Positions 15,350 through 24,174 are shown, counted from the first letter of the stretch. The stretch is DNA of 64,000 nt from Ferdinandcohnia humi_A (GCA_047608075.1 JBLKRX010000022.1:14750-78749), one strand, 5' to 3'. The notes: generated by a model from the letters alone, not told the origin. Numbers and translations are program-made.

Positions 15350-18106
15350 TCATGCTTCGATTTTTTCTTGCATCTCATTATAGAGCACCGTTTGAAGTAC
15401 GCCACCATGACGGTAATACTCAACTTCTATTTCACTTTCAAAACGTACCATTACTTGAAACTCCTTTATTTCACCTGCTTCACCAACTGCCGTAACCATT
15501 ACCATTTGTCCAGGTTGTACATTTTCACACATATCTATATTGTAGATTTCTCTACCTGTTAATCCTAATGTACCTGCATTTTCCCCTTCTTTAAATTGCA
15601 GTGGAAGAACTCCCATAAGTGCTAGATTACTACGGTGGATACGTTCATAGCTCTCTGTAAGTATAGCCTTCACTCCTAATAGTTTGGTAGCTTTAGCAGC
15701 CCAATCGCGTGAGCTCCCCATACCATAATCAATTCCAGCAATTACTAGTAATCCCGTTTGATTCTGTTGATATTTCATTGCAGCTTCATAAATAGGCATT
15801 ACTTCTCCTGTTGGGAAAAACGTTGTGTATCCACCCTCTGTTCCAGGTGCAACTTGATTGTTAAGACGAATATTGGAAAAGCCACCCCGTATCATTACTT
15901 CATGGTTCCCTCTTCGTGCTCCATACGAGCTAAATTCTTTCGGTTCAACACCTTTATCAAGTAAATACTTTCCAGCCACACTATTAATTGGGATTGTCCC
16001 CCCAGCCGGAGAAATATGATCTGTAGTAATGGAATCCCCCAATTTTGCAAGGACCCTCAAACCATGTAAAGGTTCAATATCCTTTTGTAAACCTACCATA
16101 TCTTTAAAATAGGGTGGATTTTGAAGATATGTTGACTTTTCTTCCCATTGATAGAGCTTGCTTTCATCTGTTTCTAAATTATTCCACGACTCATTTCCGG
16201 TAAAAATGAATTGATTATTCTCCCGAAATAGTTGAGGTGTAAGCTTCTCTATTATAATTTCTTGGATTTCGTTGTCTGATGGCCAAAGATCATCTAAAAA
16301 TATGTCCTTTCCACTTACATCTTTTCCTATCGGTTCAGAACGAAGGTCTATATCAATCGTACCTGCAAGCGCAAAAGCCACGACTAACGGTGGAGACGCA
16401 AGATAATTCGCCTTTATTAGTGGATGGATACGACCCTCAAAGTTTCTGTTTCCAGACAAGATTCCGGATACAACCAGATTATTTTCCTTAATTGCTTTTT
16501 CAACCTCCTCCGGCAATGGCCCTGAATTCCCAACGCAAGTAGTGCATCCGAAGCCTACTAGATAAAATCCAAGCTTTTCTAGAGACTCAAGTAGTCCAGC
16601 TTGACGTAAATATTCCGCTACTACCCTTGAACCTGGAGAAAGACTCGTTTTTACATATCGCGGTACTTGAAGTCCTCTTTCTACGGCATTTTTTGCCAAT
16701 AATCCCGCTGCAAGCATTACCGAATGATTCGATGTGTTGGTACAGCTTGTAATGGCTGCAAGCACAATATCTCCGGTCTTTATTTCAGCCTCTTGACCAT
16801 CTGAATACTTAATAATAGCTTTTTTATTGATCTCATCTTTATGAAGACCGTAGCCATGGTTTCCTTTTTCATAAGTCAGAGCTTTTCGAAAAGCCGCCTT
16901 TATTTTCGATAGGTGATTTACATCCTGTGGGCGCTTTGGTCCGGAAACGAATGTCTGTACATCTGTTAGATTAAGCTCAATAATATCGGTATAAACCGGT
17001 TCAATTGCACCTGGAGTATAGAACAATCCATTTACCCTACTATAAGTCTCAACAAGCTGTACTTGTTCTTCCGTTCTTCCAGTTAATTTTAAATAATGCA
17101 GGGTTTCTTTATCGATTGGAAATATCGTAATGGTTGCACCATTCTCAGGAGACATATTTGAGACCGTTGCACGATCTGCCCCTGACAAACTTGATACCCC
17201 ATCACCAAAGAATTCAACAAACTTCCCCACTACATTTCTCTTTCGTAATAGATTAGTTAGATAGAGTGCTAAATCAGTTGCTGTTGTTCCTGAAGGCAGC
17301 TTCCCTTTCAGATGTATACCAATTACTTCGGGAATTTGTATAAAAGATGGCTGCCCAAGCATTGCAGCCTCTGCTTCAATTCCACCTACGCCCCATCCTA
17401 ATACCCCTATTCCATTTACCATAGGTGTATGTGAATCTGTACCAAAACAAGTATCAGGGTGTGCCACATATTGCCCATTCTCTTCCCTTTCTGTGATGAC
17501 TGATGCTAGGTATTCAAGGTTCGCTTGATGAATAATCGCTGTTGACGGTGGTATCGCACGAAAATTTGAAAAGGATTTGGTTGCCCATTTAAAAAATTGA
17601 TATCTTTCGTAATTAAGCTCAAACCCTTTGTCTACATTATAAGAAAGAGCTTCAGGTGAGCCGAATTTATCAACCTGTTCTGCATGGTCTATTACTAAAT
17701 CAACTGGAATCTTTGGATTAATTTGTTCAGGTTTACCTCCCATATCCACTATCGCTTGTCTAAGCGATGCAAGGTCAACAATAACAGGAACACCCGTAAA
17801 ATCCTGTAAGATAATTCTTGATGGTAGAAAAGGAATCGTCTCAAATCTTTTTCCTCTTCGATTCTCCCAATCTGCTAAAAGTTCAATATGCTCTTTTTTT
17901 ATTACCTTCTCATCATATTGCCTTAGTACGGATTCTAATAAAATCTTAATCGAAAAGGGCAATCGAGAAATAGCACCAATACCCATTTCCTCCAAAGCTT
18001 GCAGTCTATAATAACGGTATTCTTTCCCATCTAACTCAAATGTTGACTGTATATTTGAAAGATCCAAGTCCTTACACATTTTTTTCACCCATTCTTTATT
18101 ATTCAT
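15350..18106 (-). CDS. acnA: Aconitase-family hydratase (AcnA, possibly with AcnD function)
   Basis: Fe-S hydro-lyase of the monofunctional AcnA type, 918 residues with the swivel domain at the C-terminus. The three cluster cysteines are in TSCTNTS (about 453) and GFGCTTCVGNSG (about 518 and 521). DTCFGTDSHTPMVNG (about 200) and the swivel motif GMGSSRDWAAK (about 790) carry active-site residues. It follows prpF with stop and start touching (TAG/ATG), so both are translated together. In other bacteria an aconitase beside prpF is AcnD, which makes the trans isomer of 2-methylaconitate that PrpF isomerises. Housekeeping aconitase is the alternative; the choice cannot be made from motifs I can see. 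Confidence 0.9.
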   Translation of the reverse strand: MNNKEWVKKMCKDLDLSNIQSTFELDGKEYRYYRLQALEEMGIGAISRLPFSIKILLESVLRQYDEKVIKKEHIELLADWENRRGKRFETIPFLPSRIILQDFTGVPVIVDLASLRQAIVDMGGKPEQINPKIPVDLVIDHAEQVDKFGSPEALSYNVDKGFELNYERYQFFKWATKSFSNFRAIPPSTAIIHQANLEYLASVITEREENGQYVAHPDTCFGTDSHTPMVNGIGVLGWGVGGIEAEAAMLGQPSFIQIPEVIGIHLKGKLPSGTTATDLALYLTNLLRKRNVVGKFVEFFGDGVSSLSGADRATVSNMSPENGATITIFPIDKETLHYLKLTGRTEEQVQLVETYSRVNGLFYTPGAIEPVYTDIIELNLTDVQTFVSGPKRPQDVNHLSKIKAAFRKALTYEKGNHGYGLHKDEINKKAIIKYSDGQEAEIKTGDIVLAAITSCTNTSNHSVMLAAGLLAKNAVERGLQVPRYVKTSLSPGSRVVAEYLRQAGLLESLEKLGFYLVGFGCTTCVGNSGPLPEEVEKAIKENNLVVSGILSGNRNFEGRIHPLIKANYLASPPLVVAFALAGTIDIDLRSEPIGKDVSGKDIFLDDLWPSDNEIQEIIIEKLTPQLFRENNQFIFTGNESWNNLETDESKLYQWEEKSTYLQNPPYFKDMVGLQKDIEPLHGLRVLAKLGDSITTDHISPAGGTIPINSVAGKYLLDKGVEPKEFSSYGARRGNHEVMIRGGFSNIRLNNQVAPGTEGGYTTFFPTGEVMPIYEAAMKYQQNQTGLLVIAGIDYGMGSSRDWAAKATKLLGVKAILTESYERIHRSNLALMGVLPLQFKEGENAGTLGLTGREIYNIDMCENVQPGQMVMVTAVGEAGEIKEFQVMVRFESEIEVEYYRHGGVLQTVLYNEMQEKIEA

Positions 18107-18108
18107 CA

Positions 18109-19305
18109 CTATCTACTTTCGGGAATAAATAAATCTCCTTTAATAATCCTTCTTGCTGTACGCTCCAATCCTACATATGCGACTTCTGCCTTATCTTCTG
18201 TCAAAGCTACTTTAACCTCTGCAATACCTTCCGGATGTCCAATACGAATAATGTGTTCCTTATTTACTTCCTTTTTTCTTGCACATTGATTTACATTTGT
18301 ATCCGAAAGCAAAGCCGCTGCTGCGATACAGTATAGGCCGCTGCCTGCAAAAGTACGGTGAAATTTCCCCATCGAAAGCATCTTCGCTACTATATCTACA
18401 TCTTCTGCTCTTACAACTGTCCCAGAGCTGATTACATAATCCTGAGGTTCTGTAACAATTGCTATTTTCGGAACAGATGGTGTTTCCTTTGCTGCCTCAA
18501 TGGATGGGTGCATTCCTGTAGCAACTGCCGCATGTAAACGAATATTTTCTATTTCTTTTTGTAAAGCATGATTTTGAGATAACTCCTCATTCTTTTCTGT
18601 TCCTAATAATCCAAGTTCAGAGGCTAACACGAAAACAAAAGGGTTCACTACATCTACGACAGATATGTCATACGTTTTTTCTCCTGTATGAAGTTCATAT
18701 CTTGTACCGATTGGCAATGTCGAACCTGTTTTGCCTCCCCCTGGTTTGAGAATGTTAACTGAGAATTTTGCTCCTGGCTGTTTCAAACCAGGGACATAAA
18801 AATCACCTGTAACCTTGGCTTTCCCATCTATAAGGGGAACATGAATAATAAGGTTTTTAGTAATATTCGTATTGAATACAGATACACTTACGCATTCTTT
18901 GGAACAATCAACATCTACCAATCCTTCATCCACAGCGAAAGCTCCAACAGCCGCCATTAGATTACCACATGTGCCTTTATCATCAACAAGCTCTTCACCA
19001 ATCCCAATCTGGTAGAAAGTATAGTCAACATCTGCTACTCCTTTTGATTTTCCAATAACGCATACCTTACTCGTATGCGAAGTTCCACTTCCAAGTCCAT
19101 TAACCTGGGAAGGATTATATGCGTCAATACCAGCTATAAAAATTTTCCTTCTAGCCTCTACATCTTTCGGTAAATCCTTCTCATTAAAAAATATCCCTCG
19201 ACTCGTACCACCACGATACACCACACAAGGTATTGAAAACTGTGAAATAACAATCAACTCCCTACTGCTTTCTTTAATAGTGTCTTTTGCTACTTTTACT
19301 TTCAT
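18109..19305 (-). CDS. prpF: PrpF-family aconitate/methylaconitate isomerase
   Basis: PrpF fold isomerase (diaminopimelate-epimerase-like), about 398 residues. Seen are the N-terminal VVYRGGTSRGIFF, the GSGTSHTSKVCVIG loop, DDKGTCGNLMAAVG with the conserved Cys, and the second-half segment AVATGMHPS. Family members isomerise 2-methylaconitate (PrpF), aconitate, or 4-oxalomesaconate (GalD). The start is uncertain: ATG 19305 adds about 18 residues before the usual first strand and has a weak ribosome binding site, while AGGGAG near 19260 could serve a non-ATG start closer to it. It is first in a two-gene unit with the aconitase. Confidence 0.85.
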   Translation of the reverse strand: MKVKVAKDTIKESSRELIVISQFSIPCVVYRGGTSRGIFFNEKDLPKDVEARRKIFIAGIDAYNPSQVNGLGSGTSHTSKVCVIGKSKGVADVDYTFYQIGIGEELVDDKGTCGNLMAAVGAFAVDEGLVDVDCSKECVSVSVFNTNITKNLIIHVPLIDGKAKVTGDFYVPGLKQPGAKFSVNILKPGGGKTGSTLPIGTRYELHTGEKTYDISVVDVVNPFVFVLASELGLLGTEKNEELSQNHALQKEIENIRLHAAVATGMHPSIEAAKETPSVPKIAIVTEPQDYVISSGTVVRAEDVDIVAKMLSMGKFHRTFAGSGLYCIAAAALLSDTNVNQCARKKEVNKEHIIRIGHPEGIAEVKVALTEDKAEVAYVGLERTARRIIKGDLFIPESR

Positions 19306-19378
19306 AGTAGTCGGAATCCAGATATAACAAAAATACTTATTCATTATGGTCAGCCATAATTTATACAAATATCTAACA

Positions 19379-19426
19379 TAAAAAAAGAGAAAAATTTACT
19401 CACTGTAAGTAAGAAAATTTTTCTCT
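19379..19426 (-). terminator. Terminator after the LysR gene
   Basis: On the minus strand AGAGAAAAATTT pairs with AAATTTTTCTCT around a 17-nt loop and is followed by TTTTTTT. It lies between the lysR stop and prpF, so prpF-acn is not simply read from the lysR promoter. Confidence 0.8.
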
Positions 19427-19429
19427 CAA

Positions 19430-20302
19430 TTAAAGAGTCTCTTCTATATTTAAACTCTTTATAAATGTTACGAATGCTTGTATAACATTTAATTCAAGGG
19501 CTTCATCATGATAAAACATCCATGTTTTACGAAGTAATGGATTTCCATTTGGATCAGTCAGATTGATTCTATGTATCCCATCTACCCCATTTACTATCAT
19601 ACTTGGCATAATCGCATACCCTAAACCGTTCGCCACCATTTCTTTACAGGTATCTACCTGGTCTACTTCCATTGTTATCAATGGTGGTTTTGAGTAATTC
19701 TCTGACCACCAATTATCAACCAGTGATTTTAGCAGATTATCAGTTTTGTAATCTATTCTTGGTAAATTCGGAAGCTCTTCTAAACTCACTTCATTTTTTG
19801 AGGCAATACACAGTGCTTCCTCAAATAATAACTGTTTCTTTCCTTGCCAATGATAATCTCCACGAACAAATGCAATGTGTACATCCTTTTTATATAGAGC
19901 ATTAAACATATCTCTACTCCATCCAGTAGTAACCTGGAACTCAACATTTGGATACTGATTTTTAAATAGCCGCAATAGTCTAGGAAGCTTATATTTTGTA
20001 AAATAATTTGAAACACCAAATTTAATGGTGCCAACTACGTCATTGTCCATATTTGATATATTCTCTTTAATTTGTTGTAGCTTGATTAGCATCTCTTCTG
20101 CACTCTTTGCTAAATATTCCCCCTGAGGAGTAAAGTGGACTCCCCTTCGCCCTCTGTTAATAATCTTCGTACCAAATTCCTTTTCAATCTGTTTAATCCG
20201 ATTTGTAAGTGCTGGCTGAGAAATATATAAGCTTTGAGCGGTTTTTGTTATATTTTTATTTTCAAATAAAATCTTTATGATTTCCCAATCCTGACTTCTC
20301 AT
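19430..20302 (-). CDS. LysR-family transcriptional regulator
   Basis: 290 residues: winged HTH (about 1-60; NITKTAQSLYISQPALTNRIKQIE) and a two-lobed effector domain (about 88-285). ATG 20302 is preferred over an upstream in-frame start because AAGGGG lies seven bases before it. It is divergent from the RraA/MFS pair and followed by prpF-acn. By the usual LysR pattern it should control its divergent neighbours and perhaps prpF, with a small carboxylate as co-inducer. Two adjacent palindromes in the divergent gap are candidate binding sites. Confidence 0.92.
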   Translation of the reverse strand: MRSQDWEIIKILFENKNITKTAQSLYISQPALTNRIKQIEKEFGTKIINRGRRGVHFTPQGEYLAKSAEEMLIKLQQIKENISNMDNDVVGTIKFGVSNYFTKYKLPRLLRLFKNQYPNVEFQVTTGWSRDMFNALYKKDVHIAFVRGDYHWQGKKQLLFEEALCIASKNEVSLEELPNLPRIDYKTDNLLKSLVDNWWSENYSKPPLITMEVDQVDTCKEMVANGLGYAIMPSMIVNGVDGIHRINLTDPNGNPLLRKTWMFYHDEALELNVIQAFVTFIKSLNIEETL

Positions 20303-20361
20303 AAGATTCCCCTTATTTAGATATACATTTCGGTTATGGCTACCCATTAAAATACCGTATT

Positions 20362-20385
20362 TTACTTATAAGTAATAGTATACTA
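20362..20385 (+). promoter_or_regulatory. Adjacent palindromes in the lysR/rraA-like divergent gap
   Basis: TTACTTATAAGTAA (20362-20375, perfect 14-bp palindrome) is directly followed by TAGTATACTA (20376-20385, perfect 10-bp palindrome). LysR proteins bind T-N11-A type dyads near divergent promoters, which this would satisfy. The second palindrome also contains a -10-like TATACT. Confidence 0.5.
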
Positions 20386-20448
20386 TATTTTCGTTAAAGT
20401 GTTTTCAAAATATAATCTACTTTCAGATAATTTACGAGGTGAGCAACC

Positions 20449-21069
20449 GTGGGAAATGTAGTAATCAATGATCATCTTTTACCAACTACTTGTATCTCAG
20501 ATGCAATGAACGGACTCAATAATCTACATCCATCCATTAAACCATTAAAGGAAAATCATTACTTGGTCGGCAGGGCATTCACTGTTAAAATGCCAGTTGG
20601 TGATAATGCAATGGTTTTGAAAGCTATAAAAGAAGCGAAGCCTCTTGATGTTTTAGTCGTTGATGTGAAAGGGGATACGTATCGAGCGATTGCAGGTGAC
20701 TTCGTAGTAGGGATGGCAAAAGCACTAGGACTTGGCGGAATTGTAGTCGATGGTGTAATCCGTGATAGTAACGGTATTAAAGAACTTGATTTCCCTGTGT
20801 TTTGTAAAGGAACCACTGTTGCAGCTTCCGGAAAATATGGAAATGGTGAAATAAACGTACCTATTTCTTGTGGAGGTGCTTCAATTAATCCCGGTGATCT
20901 TATAGTTGGCGATGCTGATGGTGTAGTAGTAATTCCAAAAAGTATTGAAAATGATGTACTTTCCAAAGCAAAAGAAAAACTAGAAAAAGACATGGACCGT
21001 GAAAAAAATATTTTAGGGGACCCTGCATTAGTAAAGAAATATATCGATGACATTTTAACCTATTCATAA
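20449..21069 (+). CDS. RraA-like HMG/CHA aldolase or oxaloacetate decarboxylase
   Basis: RraA/MenG fold, 206 residues, with the metal-site motif DGVIRDSNGI (Arg-Asp pair about residues 104-105) and the GGASINPGDLIVGDADGVVV segment. The Arg-Asp pair is typical of the enzyme branch (4-hydroxy-4-methyl-2-oxoglutarate or 4-carboxy-4-hydroxy-2-oxoadipate aldolase, often with oxaloacetate decarboxylase activity) rather than the RNase E inhibitor of Proteobacteria. Start GTG 20449 has GAGGTGA upstream. It is transcribed with an MFS gene 57 bp downstream and divergently from lysR. It would yield pyruvate from a branched or tricarboxylic oxo-acid. The exact substrate is unknown. Confidence 0.82.
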   Translation: MGNVVINDHLLPTTCISDAMNGLNNLHPSIKPLKENHYLVGRAFTVKMPVGDNAMVLKAIKEAKPLDVLVVDVKGDTYRAIAGDFVVGMAKALGLGGIVVDGVIRDSNGIKELDFPVFCKGTTVAASGKYGNGEINVPISCGGASINPGDLIVGDADGVVVIPKSIENDVLSKAKEKLEKDMDREKNILGDPALVKKYIDDILTYS

Positions 21070-21126
21070 ATGAATTACTGCCTTATTTCAGCAAAATTAA
21101 ATTAACAAAATGAGAGGGTAATTCAA

Positions 21127-22269
21127 ATGGTTGTACATGTGGTTTTACTTATTGTTTTATTTTTTCAAACCGTAATGAATATGACGAGAGCCATTATATC
21201 TTTATATGCTACTGAATTGGGTGCCTCAACATTTGATATCGGAATGTTGACTGCGGTTTATGCATTTTTTCCTTTGATTTTTGCTATTCATGCTGGGAGA
21301 ATTGCTGATAAGGTAGGAGATCGATTACCAGTTTTTCTAGGGCTAATTGGGATAGCAGTCGGTATGGCAATTCCATCATATTTCCCTTCTCTACTCGCAT
21401 TGTATATTTCCCAATTAGTTGTTGGTATTGCAGCGATTTTTATAACTGTATCGTTACAAAATATATTAGGAAACGTATCCACTGAAAATAACCGGGACCG
21501 TTATTATAGTTATTTTGGAATGTCTGTAGCATTGGGGGCTATGGTAGGTCCTGTGGTTGCAGGCTATATGGGTGAGCATATTTCTTTTTCATCTGTTTTC
21601 TTTGTTTCTATTTTTATTATGACAATTCCAATTATCGTGTCTCTGTACATCCCAGTTATCAGAAAACAAGGAGAAATAAAAAAGATCAGCCTTACTTCTT
21701 CTGTAGGTTTATTAAAAATGCCAATTTTGCGCAAAGCGTTAATTGCAAGCGCACTTGTCCTTTATTCAAAGGATATTTTTATTGCTTATTTTCCACTGTT
21801 CGCAATGGAACATGGGATTTCAACATCAATGATTGGGTGGATAATCGCGATACAGGGCTTTGCGATTATTCTAGTAAGATTATTATTACCTGCTTTAACC
21901 GCACAGCTTGGAAGGGACCGTGTTTTAATCACTTCCATTTTTATGGCAGGAATATCGTTTTTAATAGTTCCATTTACCGGAAACGTCGTTTTATTAGGTG
22001 CATTGAGTGGGCTAATGGGATTTGGTCTTGGTTGCGGCCAACCACTCTCTATGACAACCACGTATAATGCATCACCAAAATCTAGAACGGGCGAGGTTCT
22101 TGGATTACGACTTGCCTCAAATCGACTATCACAGTTAATTGCACCTATCTTTTTTGGTTTGGTTGGCGCTTGGGCAGGAGTCCTCTCAGTATTTTTTATT
22201 AGTGGAACATTCTTGATTGGTGGCTTATTTGCCATAAAGCCAGAGAAGGAAAGAAAACTAGCTTCGTAA
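21127..22269 (+). CDS. MFS transporter beside the RraA-like aldolase
   Basis: 380 residues with about 12 hydrophobic segments and the MFS loop 2-3 motif GRIADKVGDR (about 57-66). The end of the first half has the usual break before a basic cytoplasmic loop (RKQGEIKK, about 180). GQPLSMTTTYNASPKSRTGE in the second half marks a conserved cytoplasmic loop. AGAGGG precedes ATG 21127. It probably imports the substrate of the preceding aldolase. A frameshifted fragment of a related gene lies on the opposite strand at 22457-22710. Confidence 0.87.
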   Translation: MVVHVVLLIVLFFQTVMNMTRAIISLYATELGASTFDIGMLTAVYAFFPLIFAIHAGRIADKVGDRLPVFLGLIGIAVGMAIPSYFPSLLALYISQLVVGIAAIFITVSLQNILGNVSTENNRDRYYSYFGMSVALGAMVGPVVAGYMGEHISFSSVFFVSIFIMTIPIIVSLYIPVIRKQGEIKKISLTSSVGLLKMPILRKALIASALVLYSKDIFIAYFPLFAMEHGISTSMIGWIIAIQGFAIILVRLLLPALTAQLGRDRVLITSIFMAGISFLIVPFTGNVVLLGALSGLMGFGLGCGQPLSMTTTYNASPKSRTGEVLGLRLASNRLSQLIAPIFFGLVGAWAGVLSVFFISGTFLIGGLFAIKPEKERKLAS

Positions 22270-22272
22270 CAT

Positions 22273-22332
22273 GTGGGACAAGGGGACAGGTCCCTCGTCC
22301 CAACCAATAATAGAGTTGCCTGTCCCCACTTG
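22273..22332. repeat. GGGACAGGTTCC-type palindromic repeat (family B)
   Basis: GGGACA-AGGGGACAGG with a nested GTCCC arm, then a distant CCTGTCCCC that pairs with GGGGACAGG. It lies four bases after the MFS stop codon and can act as a terminator. It is the leftmost copy of either palindrome family in the window. Confidence 0.75.
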
Positions 22333-22456
22333 GATTTAAGGGCTATTTTATCTACTTTTATATGTAAAATAAGATAAGTATCTCACAAAGACGGTCTCAT
22401 AAGTAAGAAAACAAGTAACAGGCACGCTTTATTATAAAAATTCACCCAACTTTTTC

Positions 22457-22710
22457 TCACTCCGCCCCTCTGAATGCAACCCTCTCATCTTGATCGTACC
22501 AACACACTGGGGCAAGCTGACAAAATAATAAACACCCATCATACTGATCTTTCAGCAATCCCTCCAATAAAATAGGAGCTTCTAGTTGGGTTAATCTGTT
22601 TGCACTCAATCGTAATCCTAGCACCTCACCTACTCTTTTCCTTCGGTAAAGTAGTAGTTGATATCGATAATGGCTGAACAATTCCTAATATCATTAATAG
22701 GATAGACTAT
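22457..22710 (-). pseudogene. Frameshifted C-terminal fragment of an MFS transporter
   Basis: The minus strand encodes GIVQPLSISTTTLPKEK, then after a frame change near 22640 RVGEVLGLRLSANRLTQLEA and PILLEGLL. These align with GCGQPLSMTTTYNASPK and RTGEVLGLRLASNRLSQLIA of the intact MFS gene at 21127-22269. Only the last third of the gene is recognisable, and two frames are needed to read it. It is a decayed paralogue lying tail-to-tail with the intact gene. Confidence 0.8.
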
Positions 22711-22734
22711 TGCTATCCACCCTCAAACAAAGGA

Positions 22735-22771
22735 ATATAAAAAATCACCTAGCACAAAATTGTGTAGGTGG
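22735..22771 (-). terminator. Terminator after the purine permease gene
   Basis: CACCTA/TAGGTG and CACAA/TTGTG form a two-part stem (22746-22770). On the minus strand it is followed by ATTTTTTAT. It lies about 110 bp beyond the permease stop codon. Confidence 0.65.
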
Positions 22772-22881
22772 TTAAAGGCAACTCGGTAACGACCTCGTCC
22801 AATTGGTAGTAGTTTCCCTTCAGAAAACAAAGTAAAAACCTCTAGAAAAATACATAAAAATAGCTCATACTTTCCTGATAC

Positions 22882-24174
22882 CTAAACATAGATAAAATAA
22901 GCAATAAACGTAACAAAGAGAACATACATAATTGGGTGCACTTCTCTATGTTTTTTCAAAGCAATCATTGTAACAGGGTACATAATGAATCCTAAGGCAA
23001 TCCCTGTTGCAACACTGAATGTTAGTGGCATCATAATAATGGTTGTAAATGCCGGAATAGCTATATCTAACTTCGTCCAGTCGATATGTCGAACCTCTGC
23101 AACCATCATCGCACCCACGATAATTAGTGCTGGGGCTGTTATTTCCGATGTAACTACCGATAACAGTGGCGAGAAAAAGAGTGCCAGGAAGAAAAAGCCG
23201 GATATGACTATTGAAGAAAAACCTGTTCGTGCACCTGCTGCAATACCTGCTGTTGATTCAATAAGGGACGCAGTCGATGAAGTTCCTAGAACAGAACCGA
23301 TAACAGTTGCAGAAGCATCAGATAATAGTGCAGGCCCCGCATTTGGAATTTTATTCTCCTTCAAGATACCAGCCTGACTAGCCACTGCTATCAATGTTCC
23401 TGCTGTATCAAAAAATCCAACAAACAGGAAAGTAAAAATAACGACAAGTAAGTCTGGCGTAAACACATTTGGAAGCTCCGTAAAAACGACACCAAATGTA
23501 GGTTCAAGACTAGGAATACTACCGATAATACTTGTAGGTTTATCAATTATACCTACAATCATCCCTACAATTGATGAGAGGACCATTCCATAGAAAATAC
23601 CGCCACGAATCCCTCTTACAAGCATAACCGATGTGATTATAAATCCAAATAACGCAAGAGCTGTTGGCCCTGAAGTAAAATCACCCAGTGAAACAAATGT
23701 TGCCTCATTTCCCTCGATGATTTTCGCATTTTTTAACCCGATAAAAGCTACAAAGAAACCAATCCCACCCGCAATCGCATATTTCAAATCCTGTGGAATG
23801 ACATTAATTATTTTTTCACGAACTTTTAACACACTTAAAATAACAAATAAAATCCCCGAGATGAAAACACCTGTTAACGCCGTCTCCCATGGAATCCCCA
23901 TACCAATTACAACTGAATACGTAAAAAATGAATTGAGTCCCATGCTAGGTGCAATCCCAATTGGATAATTAGCAAGTAAACCGATTAGCAATGAACCAAT
24001 TATTGGGGTAATCGCTGTCGCAGTAAAAACTGCACCCTTGTCCATTCCAGATTCGCTTAATACAATTGGATTGACCACAAGGATATATGCCATCGATAGA
24101 AATGTTGTTAACCCGCCAATAAATTCCTGCTTATATGATGTTTTTCGCTCTTTAAAAGTAAAATAATTCTTCAT
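22882..24174 (-). CDS. pbuG: AzgA-type hypoxanthine/guanine permease
   Basis: Purine:proton symporter of the NCS2 AzgA branch, 430 residues. The start FKERKTSYKQEFIGGLTTF, the AYILVVNP helix, the half-helix region IAPSMGLNSFF (about 77-87), GFFDTAGTLIAVA (about 258-270) and GTSSTASLIES (about 304-314) are the family's substrate-site segments. There are about 12-14 membrane helices. It is closest in memory to B. subtilis PbuG. A guanine riboswitch with terminator sits in its leader, so guanine shuts it off. The ribosome binding site is GGGGAGAAGAG. Confidence 0.92.
   Translation of the reverse strand: MKNYFTFKERKTSYKQEFIGGLTTFLSMAYILVVNPIVLSESGMDKGAVFTATAITPIIGSLLIGLLANYPIGIAPSMGLNSFFTYSVVIGMGIPWETALTGVFISGILFVILSVLKVREKIINVIPQDLKYAIAGGIGFFVAFIGLKNAKIIEGNEATFVSLGDFTSGPTALALFGFIITSVMLVRGIRGGIFYGMVLSSIVGMIVGIIDKPTSIIGSIPSLEPTFGVVFTELPNVFTPDLLVVIFTFLFVGFFDTAGTLIAVASQAGILKENKIPNAGPALLSDASATVIGSVLGTSSTASLIESTAGIAAGARTGFSSIVISGFFFLALFFSPLLSVVTSEITAPALIIVGAMMVAEVRHIDWTKLDIAIPAFTTIIMMPLTFSVATGIALGFIMYPVTMIALKKHREVHPIMYVLFVTFIAYFIYV

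Noticed and set aside
20559..21053. 164-codon minus-strand frame
   Set aside because: Complete antisense shadow of the RraA-like gene, with no ribosome binding site.
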